From IMG/VR virus record IMGVR_UViG_3300007735_000883, positions 1-64,000 of that record: 64,000 nucleotides of DNA, one strand, 5' to 3'. The position numbers were made by a program, and so were the translations under genes. The stretch's first letter is position 1. Each line of letters begins with the position of its first letter. Shown piece after piece: positions 27,793-36,332 of the stretch. The notes under the pieces are model-generated. The model was not told the DNA's origin and ran no database searches. It was given only the letters and a program-made list of their open reading frames with translations. Source of the DNA: a virus.

Positions 27793-28191
27793 ATGGAAGA
27801 TCTAGGTTTAGGAAACGACACTGCTTTTTTTCAAATAGGATCACGAGCATTTGTGGTCGATACGAGTGCGAATCAGGTTGGTTATTTTGCGGATTCCATA
27901 GCAGCAGTTACCGGTGTCGGTGGATACGTTTGGCTAAACTCATCAAAAACACAGAAAGCTATAGGATGGGATTTGTATGTAAATGACGAGCCAGATTCGT
28001 ACACAACAGGAAAGATTGTTGAATTTGCAGGTGCTACCTACACGGTAGGACCAATACAAAAGCCAACATTAGACGTAAAATCTGCAAAATTCTTTAATGT
28101 TACTGATATATCGTCAACCCCTCTAGCAGGAACTACCAGCGCAAACACGACTAGAGGAACTGTTTTTAATATATCCATAAACTTATTATAA
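27793..28191 (+). CDS. Small baseplate-region structural protein (132 aa, unknown)
   Basis: No family is recognised. The sequence is Gly/Ala/Thr-rich and strand-like (FFQIGSRAFVVDTSANQVGYF, GGYVWLNSSKTQKAIGWDLYV, TTRGTVFNISINLL) with no Cys or helices, as in small virion decoration or wedge-cap proteins. The ribosome site GGAG is 8 nt upstream, 12 nt after gp8. A late-promoter motif for the next gene overlaps its stop codon. Position suggests a baseplate or fibre-attachment part. Confidence 0.5.
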   Translation: MEDLGLGNDTAFFQIGSRAFVVDTSANQVGYFADSIAAVTGVGGYVWLNSSKTQKAIGWDLYVNDEPDSYTTGKIVEFAGATYTVGPIQKPTLDVKSAKFFNVTDISSTPLAGTTSANTTRGTVFNISINLL

Positions 28192-28194
28192 ATA
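28187..28194 (+). promoter_or_regulatory. T4 late promoter (TATAAATA) overlapping a stop codon
   Basis: An exact TATAAATA ends 7 nt before the ATG at 28202. It overlaps the TAA of the preceding gene. Only A-rich sequence lies between, with no ribosome site. Confidence 0.5.
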
Positions 28195-28201
28195 ATAAAA
28201 A

Positions 28202-28885
28202 ATGACCATTCCTTCTCCATTTACATCCGATTTTCCGTTAAGACCTACTCCGTTTCGTAGTCGTGTAGAGCAACAGTTAGACTACAATAAAAATTATTAT
28301 GCTGTTGCGTTTAAACCAGGGTTTCCACTACAAGCTTCAGAGTTAAACGAAATACAAGAGATATTTTATGTTCAAAATACTTTGGACAAAAAATTACCAA
28401 GTGGGGGATGGACCGGTCCCGTTCCCTGGTCCGGAGCAACTCCTATGAATTGGAGTATGATTACAATGAATCTAACAGGCCCAGTTACTGTTGGAGCGGG
28501 ATGGTACCATATAATGGACACCCAAATTAACGGTGGAGTAGGAGTCTGGGTTTACAACGAGACTGCTCGCACCTTAACACCGTCCCACACAGAAAGTAGT
28601 TCTAGTTCTCCAGAATACGGATTAAAAGTAAAACCAGTAACTGTAGAATGTTCTAGGTCATCAACGCCCGGAACAAATGAAGATCCTAATTTGCAAGACC
28701 AGTCTAACTTTAATGTTATTGGTGGCCCGTGCGGAGCAGCACGTTTACAGCTACAAGTTACAGGAGTTGGCTCTACAGCTCCTGCAGGAGAATACGTTAT
28801 ACCGATGTTTACTGGTCCGTTTACTCGTGGCCCAGAAATTAGAGAAATTGTATTCAAAAATAACGATACCAAGCAACAAGTATAA
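28202..28885 (+). CDS. Baseplate/fibre connector with DUF4815-like N-terminus (227 aa)
   Basis: The N-terminal segment YNKNYYAVAFKPGFPLQASELNEIQEIFYVQN is the recurring y..y..v.F.PG...qa.Eln.lQ signature seen at the N-termini of phage baseplate-attached proteins (DUF4815-like). It is followed by a Trp/Gly/Pro-rich part (GGWTGPVPWSGATPMNW) and a strand-rich C-terminus. It sits between gp8 and the long fibre genes, where T4 has gp9-gp10, so a role anchoring fibres to the baseplate is likely. No ribosome site; see the overlapping late promoter. Confidence 0.55.
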   Translation: MTIPSPFTSDFPLRPTPFRSRVEQQLDYNKNYYAVAFKPGFPLQASELNEIQEIFYVQNTLDKKLPSGGWTGPVPWSGATPMNWSMITMNLTGPVTVGAGWYHIMDTQINGGVGVWVYNETARTLTPSHTESSSSSPEYGLKVKPVTVECSRSSTPGTNEDPNLQDQSNFNVIGGPCGAARLQLQVTGVGSTAPAGEYVIPMFTGPFTRGPEIREIVFKNNDTKQQV

Positions 28886-28896
28886 AGTAAAACGAT

Positions 28897-31311
28897 ATGC
28901 CCATAACACCACTAACAAATACAGATACTTTTCAAACTTGGTTTACCACAACCAACAGTGTTATTTCTGCAGTGAACGGGATGACTGTTTACAACATTTT
29001 ACCCGGTGACGGCATCAGTCTGACAAGCAGTGCTGGTGTATTTACAATTAAACACGGCTCATCTGTAGGAACTCCTGTTACATTTACCGGCCCGGTTTCG
29101 TTTACAAACACGGTTTCGTTCAGTTCTAATCCGTCAATTAATGCGGTAACTGTTTCTGTATCTCCTAAATTAACCGGTATCACAATAGGTAATGTGGTGC
29201 GTGTAACAGACAGTGGATTAACTTTATCTAAAGCAGATTCAGCAGAAAATGCAGAAGTTTTGGGTATAGTTGTGGGTGGTGATGCCACATCACACACGGT
29301 TGCCACATCAGGTTTAGTAAACAACTCCACATTTGCTAATACTATTAGTAATCTGTTGGGAGTAGCTGGCGGCACACTGTCCCTGGGATGTGCGTACTTT
29401 TTACGTGCAGACGTTGGTGGTGGAATCACTACTGTAGAACCAAATACATACGGACAAGTATCTAAACCAGTGCTGTTGGGTGTTACCGGTTCTGTCGGTG
29501 CCATACTTCCGTATCGTGGTATCATGATTGACGGCATTAGTGCTGGTATAACTGCAGAGCTAGACAATAAAATTATTATACAGGTAGAATACGGATACAG
29601 TTATAATGGTCCTGCCAGTGATTATTTTGCTCCCTTAAATAAGGGAGACGTTTTAGTATATGTTGGTGCCTCTACAGATATAGATTGGATGGGTCTATTA
29701 AATTTATCTGTAGGTGCCATAAAACTACTAGGAAAACTTGCAGGAGATGTTACGATTGATAATAGACCAAACGTTCTTGTTACACAGTATCCCGACCCTC
29801 AATTTACTGCATCGCCTGCTATGGTTTTAGGAATTGTTTCTGAGATTTTAAACGATACTGGTTCTGTTTTAACACTAGAAATCACAACTAGAGGTGGTGC
29901 GTTCACAGTAAAAAAATCAGAACTAGATCCCAACTATTACGATTTTACTAATACAATATCACCGTATAATACTATTAAGGGAGGAATATTTAAATATAAT
30001 ACAGATTTAAACAAATATGCTTCTTCTAGTGTTTCAATTCCTAAAACTTTGTTCGCTAATTTAATCTCACATAATGATGCCGAAGAAACGCTTACTTTTA
30101 TTTATCAAGGCACCGAATATTCTACCGAAGGTGGATCAGTAAGTCCATTTACTTCTCCTATGGGGTTTATTAGTACTAGTGGTGTAACCGGAGACATAGA
30201 ATACGATAATCTGATACCTAACGGATCGTTTACTATCTGGCAACGAGGATACACTCCATTTAATGGTGTAACTTTAGGCGATTTATCGTCTTCAAACACT
30301 CCAGTATGTGACCGTTGGTTTTATATGAACGATAAAAACGGAAACATATCGGGACTAACTTTGTATATTGAACGACACGATTTTGATACGTATCAGACAA
30401 CAGTTCCAGGTTCTCCTCGTTACTGGATAGACTTAAAACAAAACTACTCCAGTGTTACCGGTCTAAACTACAGACCTCGTTTTGAAAATATTCAGAGAAG
30501 TGCTCGTTTACTACAAGGCCAACAAGCAACGTTAAGTTTCTGGGCTCTCGCTGGCGTGTGTGGTGCAACAATGGATCTGATATACAACAGGTATCCTGAA
30601 TCTGAATATTACATTACAGTAAATGACGTTAGCGATGCGTTAGCGGCCAGAGAAACTATTGCAAGTGGAATAGAAATAAGTTCCGCGTGGAGCAAATACT
30701 CGTATACGTTTACTACCACACCAGAAAGCGTGTTAACCGATTCTGCAGATGAAGGTTGGTATGGAATAGGATTTGAGTTCCCATCATCAGGCGTAACTAT
30801 GAGTATAGCTCAAGTTCAATTAGAATTAGGACCAACGACCACAGAAATTGTGTACTCTTTACCCCAAAAAGAACTTGATCGTTGTTCTCCGTACTATCTC
30901 CGAACATACGATTGGGATCAATCAACAGGATTTACGGGAACATCGCAGTTAAACGAAGAATACGTAACTTTAGGTAATCTTCAATCACAAGACATATACG
31001 ATATTAAATTTCCGTTGGAAATGGTTGATACTCCAACAGTAACTTTATACTCTCCAACAGGTATGGCAAACGAGGCGTATAACGTAACCAAGAAAGCAGA
31101 TATGCGGTATCCTCGTTGTGAGGGGTGTCCCATACACGTAAATCTTCCATGGGATACAACCACGGTAAGAACTTCTCTGTCGTCTGGAAATATAACAGTA
31201 CCAAACACCAGTAAAAACGGAATGCAAATAAAAATTAATAATGGAGCTACGCATCTAGACACGCTTAAATTCCATTATGTAGCAGATGCAGACATTAAAT
31301 TAGAAGTATAA
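28897..31311 (+). CDS. Tail fibre/baseplate fibre protein (804 aa)
   Basis: The N-terminus (PLTNTDTFQTWFTTTNSVISAVNGM) has the LT..dTF..W...tN.ii..lN pattern of phage fibre trimers, as in gp10/gp12-like proteins of marine T4-like phages. The shaft has beta-repeat sequence (TFTGPVSFTNTVSFSS). The C-terminal third contains a receptor-type domain starting LIPNGSFTIWQRG ... CDRWFY (about 445-475), typical of carbohydrate-binding-like tips of phage fibres, and ends in a strand-rich region. Probably a short or side fibre. The ligand is unknown. Confidence 0.7.
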   Translation: MPITPLTNTDTFQTWFTTTNSVISAVNGMTVYNILPGDGISLTSSAGVFTIKHGSSVGTPVTFTGPVSFTNTVSFSSNPSINAVTVSVSPKLTGITIGNVVRVTDSGLTLSKADSAENAEVLGIVVGGDATSHTVATSGLVNNSTFANTISNLLGVAGGTLSLGCAYFLRADVGGGITTVEPNTYGQVSKPVLLGVTGSVGAILPYRGIMIDGISAGITAELDNKIIIQVEYGYSYNGPASDYFAPLNKGDVLVYVGASTDIDWMGLLNLSVGAIKLLGKLAGDVTIDNRPNVLVTQYPDPQFTASPAMVLGIVSEILNDTGSVLTLEITTRGGAFTVKKSELDPNYYDFTNTISPYNTIKGGIFKYNTDLNKYASSSVSIPKTLFANLISHNDAEETLTFIYQGTEYSTEGGSVSPFTSPMGFISTSGVTGDIEYDNLIPNGSFTIWQRGYTPFNGVTLGDLSSSNTPVCDRWFYMNDKNGNISGLTLYIERHDFDTYQTTVPGSPRYWIDLKQNYSSVTGLNYRPRFENIQRSARLLQGQQATLSFWALAGVCGATMDLIYNRYPESEYYITVNDVSDALAARETIASGIEISSAWSKYSYTFTTTPESVLTDSADEGWYGIGFEFPSSGVTMSIAQVQLELGPTTTEIVYSLPQKELDRCSPYYLRTYDWDQSTGFTGTSQLNEEYVTLGNLQSQDIYDIKFPLEMVDTPTVTLYSPTGMANEAYNVTKKADMRYPRCEGCPIHVNLPWDTTTVRTSLSSGNITVPNTSKNGMQIKINNGATHLDTLKFHYVADADIKLEV

Positions 31312-31324
31312 AGGAACATTATAA

Positions 31325-32428
31325 ATGCCTTCTTGCCGATCCAGTAGCAACCAAAACACACGCGTATTTGCACCTCACGTTATTTTTCAACAAGACACTA
31401 CGCGTCTGGCAATAACTCTTACTAGTGGTCAGGGGTATACTTTAGAAGGAATAACTGCTGGTGACGTTATTCGCTACGATCCTATAAACGGAAGTTATAA
31501 AAAGTCTTTAGCAAACACAGAAATAAACGCAGAAGTTTTAGGTGTTGTTGAAAGCGGTATAACTGCGCCGTATACTGTTGTTATATACGGGTCGATTAAA
31601 TATCCACAAAGTCGTTTAAATCAGATCGTGAGTGGTGCGGATGGTGGAATAGACGTTTTATTTTTAGACGATCAAGTAAGTGGTGGTCTAACAGGAAGTA
31701 TAGATTTAACAACAGGAGTAAAGATAGTTAAACCTGTTATGCAGGTTGCTCCACACGGAGTATATAATGGTGTTGTAACAAATTATATTGGTTATAAAAC
31801 CGGTAGTGCGCCTTCATCGGGGCCTGGGTTTGCACCACCCGATGGTGGAATTATTATGGGACCTAAAGGTTTAGACAACGAATACTGGTTAGATTTATCA
31901 TTAGATCAAACAATATCTGCCAGCGATTATCCTACAGTTTATCAGACATATGGAACCGATTACGGTCCGTATCAAGAACTGGTGACTGTTAGTAGTGGTA
32001 CAGTTACTAGTGGTCTAATCGGAAAACAAGCGTATCAACTGATTAATAATATAAAAAATTATGTGGGAGTTGTAACTGCTGTAGACATTATAGGAACAAT
32101 TACCGTAGAGAAGGCTTCAGGAACACAATTATACGATACATCAAAAACTTTATACGTTGATAAAACTCCTTTTGGCATTTCTAGTACCTCTGTTTCTTCG
32201 TTCTTTGTACCAAAAGTAAATATAAACGCAGAACAAAACGGAGAAACACTTACAGCGTATTTAAAGCTGTTTGATGATCCCAGAACAGTAACAATACCAA
32301 ACGAATTATCGGTCAACCAATTAACAGCGGAATCTACTTTAACTGTAAATGGTGTAGATGTTGGTGCTAAATTAGCGGAACTGGAAGTAAAAATAAATCT
32401 ACTGAACGCCAGGGTTAGTGCATTCTAA
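31325..32428 (+). CDS. Fibre protein with C-terminal coiled coil (367 aa)
   Basis: Strand-rich and low in Cys. The segment GITAGDVIRYDPINGSYKKS with NAEVLGVVESG resembles part of the preceding fibre protein (GITIGNVVRVTDSG ... NAEVLGIVVGG), so the two share a shaft domain. A Gly/Pro loop (SAPSSGPGFAPPDGG, about 160) precedes the second domain. The C-terminus (TVNGVDVGAKLAELEVKINLLNARV) is a short coiled coil that could trimerise. Its stop overlaps the next start. Structural fibre subunit by composition and position. Confidence 0.6.
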   Translation: MPSCRSSSNQNTRVFAPHVIFQQDTTRLAITLTSGQGYTLEGITAGDVIRYDPINGSYKKSLANTEINAEVLGVVESGITAPYTVVIYGSIKYPQSRLNQIVSGADGGIDVLFLDDQVSGGLTGSIDLTTGVKIVKPVMQVAPHGVYNGVVTNYIGYKTGSAPSSGPGFAPPDGGIIMGPKGLDNEYWLDLSLDQTISASDYPTVYQTYGTDYGPYQELVTVSSGTVTSGLIGKQAYQLINNIKNYVGVVTAVDIIGTITVEKASGTQLYDTSKTLYVDKTPFGISSTSVSSFFVPKVNINAEQNGETLTAYLKLFDDPRTVTIPNELSVNQLTAESTLTVNGVDVGAKLAELEVKINLLNARVSAF

Positions 32429-35217
32429 TGAATATTGTAGGATTTAGTTCTGTTAAACAACTAGGCAATGCTAGTATTAGTATTGGTAATACTGGCCCTA
32501 CTGGTCCTATAGGCAATACTGGCCCCATAGGATTAGGTTTAACAGGAAATACCGGATCGGGTATTGTTGGAATAACTTTAATTGATCGTTATTTAGTTAC
32601 TGCGTTTTCTAATGGAACTACGTATTCAACACCGAATAAAATATACGGAGCTACTGGCGGATTTACTTACATAGTAGATTTTTTAAATGCCGGTTCTGGT
32701 ATTTCTATAGGTTATGGAATTACCGGTTCTAATGGGTTGATTTTACGACCAATACGTATAGTAAATAATACAGCCAATAATTTATCTGTAACTTCTACAT
32801 CTAGTGACGTGACCGTAAATCTGGCTACTGTAGGTGGTGCTGGGGTTACGCTTGTTCCTAACTCTACTTTTACTGACGCGTATCTTTTAAAATTTAAAAA
32901 TAAAAAATTAAAAAGAATTGCGGCCACTAAAGGAGTAACTTCTGGAGCATCTTCATATTATGGTTTAGATTTTATAAATTCAAATTTATTTGAAAGAGTA
33001 CGTGGAATGGGTTGGACTGGTTCTACTGGTTCAGTTAATTGTGTTATTTCTGGTGTCGGTGTTACATGTGATATTGATCCGTTTGAAAAAGAATATGATG
33101 AATTAATGTACGGATTGACTTCTAAAATATTTGTTGGTGATTTTAATGGCCGAACTGCTAGTATCAATATTGCTACATGCCCAACAGACGGAAACGCTTA
33201 CGGTTTTGAAATGTACATTCAGAACGCAAAAAACCCAATAAATTTAAATAATAGATTTACGTCTACAAGCCCCATAAAATGGCCATTAAACAGAACTCCG
33301 TGTTTTAGTTCTGATGGGGCAACTTGCGATATCAGAGTATCTTTTTTTGGTATTCAAGGAATTTGGTATGCTACCGCAAAACATATTGGTGTAAATTCTG
33401 TATGTAATGATGAAGGACTATTTTATAGAACTTGTACATCTTCAGAAGGATTTGATGTTTTTATACCGGATCAACCACAAATTATAGGAGCATGCTGTAA
33501 ACCTGATGGTACTTGTACAGAAACTAGTGCAACAATTTGTACTGGTTATTTTCATGGAATAGGAACTACATGTGGTTCTGTTTATAATTCTATATGCAAT
33601 AAACCTGGTGCGTGTTGTGTGGTTCCTCCGGGACAACTAAATTTTTGTTTTGAATTAACATCTAGTGAATGTTTGGGTATATCTTTTTCGCATTTTGCAG
33701 GAAACAGCACTAATTGTTCTGGAGTAAATTGTGGCCAAATTACTGAAAGACTAGGAGCTTGTTGTGACGGTTTAGGTGGCTGTTCTCAAACCACAAAAAC
33801 TGATTGTGTTAATAATTCTGGTTATTTTCAAGGAGTAGGGTCTGAATGTGTTAGTAAATATACTGGGTTATCCATATGTTCTGGTGGAACTGGTCCGTGT
33901 TGTATAAATGGTGTGTGTTCCACTAATTCTGGTTCAGAATGTCTTGCAAATAATGGCTATTATCTGGGAACTGGAAGAAGCTGTTTTGAATTTGTTTGTC
34001 CTGCTTCAGTTTCTTGTCTTGGCTATGTAAACGGAATTCCTGTCCGTAGTGGTCAAGAATATGGTGGTGGTATAATTGTTGGTAGATTTGAACCAGGAAA
34101 AAGTAAAATATTAGGAGCAAGCAGTCTATTTAATCCCACAAATATTGATACTATAGGTGGCACTACAGTATTTGATTGTGAATTTTATACTTCATTTTTA
34201 GACCATACAGCATACGGCATAACAAAAGATTGTGGATTTAATAATGAAGCGTATATTATTATAGTGTACCCAGAAGATGTTGTTATAAATGGAAACAAAA
34301 CATTTTTATGGGGAATTACAGGTTCTTCTTGGGGTCCGTTGTTAGACAGTGGAGGAAATTATTCTGATTTTAGTTTATTATCAGATCCCTCTGATCCCAA
34401 TTCAACACCTATACAGTATTACGATACTCATTTACGTTATAGCGAAGGATTTTGGTCTACACAATCCACCGAACCTTTACAAAATTTAATTGTAAAAACA
34501 TTTCCAACTTGCTCTAGTTCTGTTGTGTATGGTAATGGTGGTGTTGCCAGAGTATTTTCTAAATCACCATATGGACTTCACGGATCCTGGCATCATTCTT
34601 GGGGCTTGTATAATACAGTAAGAGCAATATCAGCAAACAATACGTATGTAAAAAATGTATCATTAGCTGGTGTATTTAAGTTTAATGAATTTGAATACAC
34701 TAGTGGTTATAACGCATTTAAAGCTGTAAGAACCATACCGGACGGACTAACTTCTCCGGTTCAAGGAATTACAGCAAATTCTGCCAGTTTATCTGGTTGG
34801 TATCTACCAAGTCATGACGAACTTGCGTTTATTGCATCTAGCACTGCTAACATGTACGGATTTAATATTAACACCCATTTGATGACTGTTTATGATGGTG
34901 AACCACTAAATGGAATTTATTGGTCTTCAACAGGAACTTTTGATTACGATAAAGACGAAGGCGTTTACGATACCACTACACCAAATCAAAAACCAAAACC
35001 AGGTTCTGTAGCAATTGCTATGGACATGGATGTAAATGGTAGTTCTTATAAAGCATATAAATCAGAAAGAACCAAAAAATATAAAGTTAGACCTATTCGT
35101 ATGTTGCGTTGCGATGCAACCATACCACAAAATAGATACTTATGGTTGATTCCTAGTGTATACGAATCAAAAATAAATCAAAGAAATATTGATACACTTA
35201 ATATAGAAGCAATATGA
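32428..35217 (+). CDS. Collagen-like, Cys-repeat adhesin with DUF1566-like C-terminus (929 aa)
   Basis: Domains in order: N-terminal tag ISIGNTGPTGP and a short collagen-like Gly-X-Thr stalk (about 20-45); beta-rich body (50-350); four disulfide-type repeats (about 354-530), each G-x-CC-x(2-4)-G-x-C-x(5-8)-C-x(n)-GxGxxC, e.g. GACCKPDGTCTETSATIC; and a C-terminal domain from about 540 starting GGGIIVGRF with GWYLPSHDELAFIA, YWSSTG and KVRPIRML. These are the hallmarks of DUF1566/Lcl-type domains with a C-type-lectin-like fold. It probably binds a host surface target at the distal end. The next gene overlaps by 4 nt. Confidence 0.7.
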   Translation: MNIVGFSSVKQLGNASISIGNTGPTGPIGNTGPIGLGLTGNTGSGIVGITLIDRYLVTAFSNGTTYSTPNKIYGATGGFTYIVDFLNAGSGISIGYGITGSNGLILRPIRIVNNTANNLSVTSTSSDVTVNLATVGGAGVTLVPNSTFTDAYLLKFKNKKLKRIAATKGVTSGASSYYGLDFINSNLFERVRGMGWTGSTGSVNCVISGVGVTCDIDPFEKEYDELMYGLTSKIFVGDFNGRTASINIATCPTDGNAYGFEMYIQNAKNPINLNNRFTSTSPIKWPLNRTPCFSSDGATCDIRVSFFGIQGIWYATAKHIGVNSVCNDEGLFYRTCTSSEGFDVFIPDQPQIIGACCKPDGTCTETSATICTGYFHGIGTTCGSVYNSICNKPGACCVVPPGQLNFCFELTSSECLGISFSHFAGNSTNCSGVNCGQITERLGACCDGLGGCSQTTKTDCVNNSGYFQGVGSECVSKYTGLSICSGGTGPCCINGVCSTNSGSECLANNGYYLGTGRSCFEFVCPASVSCLGYVNGIPVRSGQEYGGGIIVGRFEPGKSKILGASSLFNPTNIDTIGGTTVFDCEFYTSFLDHTAYGITKDCGFNNEAYIIIVYPEDVVINGNKTFLWGITGSSWGPLLDSGGNYSDFSLLSDPSDPNSTPIQYYDTHLRYSEGFWSTQSTEPLQNLIVKTFPTCSSSVVYGNGGVARVFSKSPYGLHGSWHHSWGLYNTVRAISANNTYVKNVSLAGVFKFNEFEYTSGYNAFKAVRTIPDGLTSPVQGITANSASLSGWYLPSHDELAFIASSTANMYGFNINTHLMTVYDGEPLNGIYWSSTGTFDYDKDEGVYDTTTPNQKPKPGSVAIAMDMDVNGSSYKAYKSERTKKYKVRPIRMLRCDATIPQNRYLWLIPSVYESKINQRNIDTLNIEAI

Positions 35218-36314
35218 CCAGAGTAGGAAATAGTACATTTGTTGTTGGGAACATATTTCTAGATACACAAAAGTATCGGGGAAATACTGGTCCTACTGGT
35301 CCTGTGGGAAATACAGGACCTGATGGTATTTCTGGACCAACAGGAAATACTGGTATAGGCGTTTCGTATATTCTATATGTAAATTCGGATGGTATTACAA
35401 TATTTTTAACAGACAGTACCGAAATATATGTAAACGGATTATCGGGAAATACATTTACAGATTTTACTTCAACAGGAACAGACGTTTATTATAAATTATC
35501 TGGCGCTACCGGAATTATCCCAAATCAGAGTTTTGAAATACGTGGTTCGGTATTGGGTTTTACTGGTTCATTCAAGCCTATAAAATGGCTTGGTGGTTTA
35601 ACGTCTGCTTATTCAGGCAACGATTTAATTATTTCTGGTGTAACAATTAGTGGTGGATACGCTCTAGGTGAGTTTGGTTCGGGACTGCGTAGTGATGGAA
35701 ATACCGCCTCTGTTTTTCCTGTAAATATTTTTAAATACGAAGAAAATACTGCAGGATTAACAACAGTTCATATTGCCAGAGTAGCTCTTTCACAATTTCA
35801 TCAAGGTTATGAAGCAAATAACACAAATATCACCGAATCTTTAAGCACTACAATCAACACATATCTAGGAAATACTGCAAATATTGCGTTTCAACAACAC
35901 CAATTTTCTTCTACTGATGGAACAATCGACAGACAGACACAAACTACTCTGTTTTCAGAATACGCCAAAATAGGAGCAATAACTGGCCCAAAGAAAATAT
36001 TTAGAACAGAAAAGACCTATAATGTTGACGGTGATGTAGGTGTTCCGTATAGCCCATTTGTATACGGTTCGTGTTGTTTTTGTGATGCTGATGGTCGTCC
36101 AAGATGTATAGATTACGTAAATTCAAATTTATGTGGTACTTTAATAAACGGAACGTATTCACAGCAATCATGCCAAGACAGAAAAACCGGAGACTGTAGA
36201 GACGTAGGAAAATGCTGTATTAATAATAAGTGCCAAAATCTTGATAATTTTACGTGTAAACGTTTAGGTGGAGTTTTTACGAGAAATCAGGTGTGTTCTG
36301 GGCCATCGTGTTAA
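35214..36314 (+). CDS. Collagen-like stalk protein with two Cys repeats (366 aa)
   Basis: The N-terminus (NSTFVVGNIFL) is followed by a collagen-like run GNTGPTGPVGNTGPDGISGP (about 23-42). A beta-rich domain with STEIYVNG and GFTGSFKPIKWLGGL comes next, then a helix-poor middle. The end has two disulfide-type modules from about residue 285 (GSCCFCDADGRPRC; GKCCINNKCQNLDNFTC). It overlaps its neighbour by 4 nt and shares N-terminal tag, stalk and Cys modules with the genes at 32428 and 36333, so the three are paralogous mosaics. Likely a virion adhesin. Confidence 0.65.
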   Translation: MTRVGNSTFVVGNIFLDTQKYRGNTGPTGPVGNTGPDGISGPTGNTGIGVSYILYVNSDGITIFLTDSTEIYVNGLSGNTFTDFTSTGTDVYYKLSGATGIIPNQSFEIRGSVLGFTGSFKPIKWLGGLTSAYSGNDLIISGVTISGGYALGEFGSGLRSDGNTASVFPVNIFKYEENTAGLTTVHIARVALSQFHQGYEANNTNITESLSTTINTYLGNTANIAFQQHQFSSTDGTIDRQTQTTLFSEYAKIGAITGPKKIFRTEKTYNVDGDVGVPYSPFVYGSCCFCDADGRPRCIDYVNSNLCGTLINGTYSQQSCQDRKTGDCRDVGKCCINNKCQNLDNFTCKRLGGVFTRNQVCSGPSC

Positions 36315-36319
36315 TACTA

Positions 36320-36327
36320 AATAAATA
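36320..36327 (+). promoter_or_regulatory. Late-promoter-like AATAAATA
   Basis: AATAAATA, followed by TAATT, ends 5 nt before the ATG at 36333. One base differs from the T4 late consensus; no ribosome site lies between. Confidence 0.4.
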
Positions 36328-36332
36328 TAATT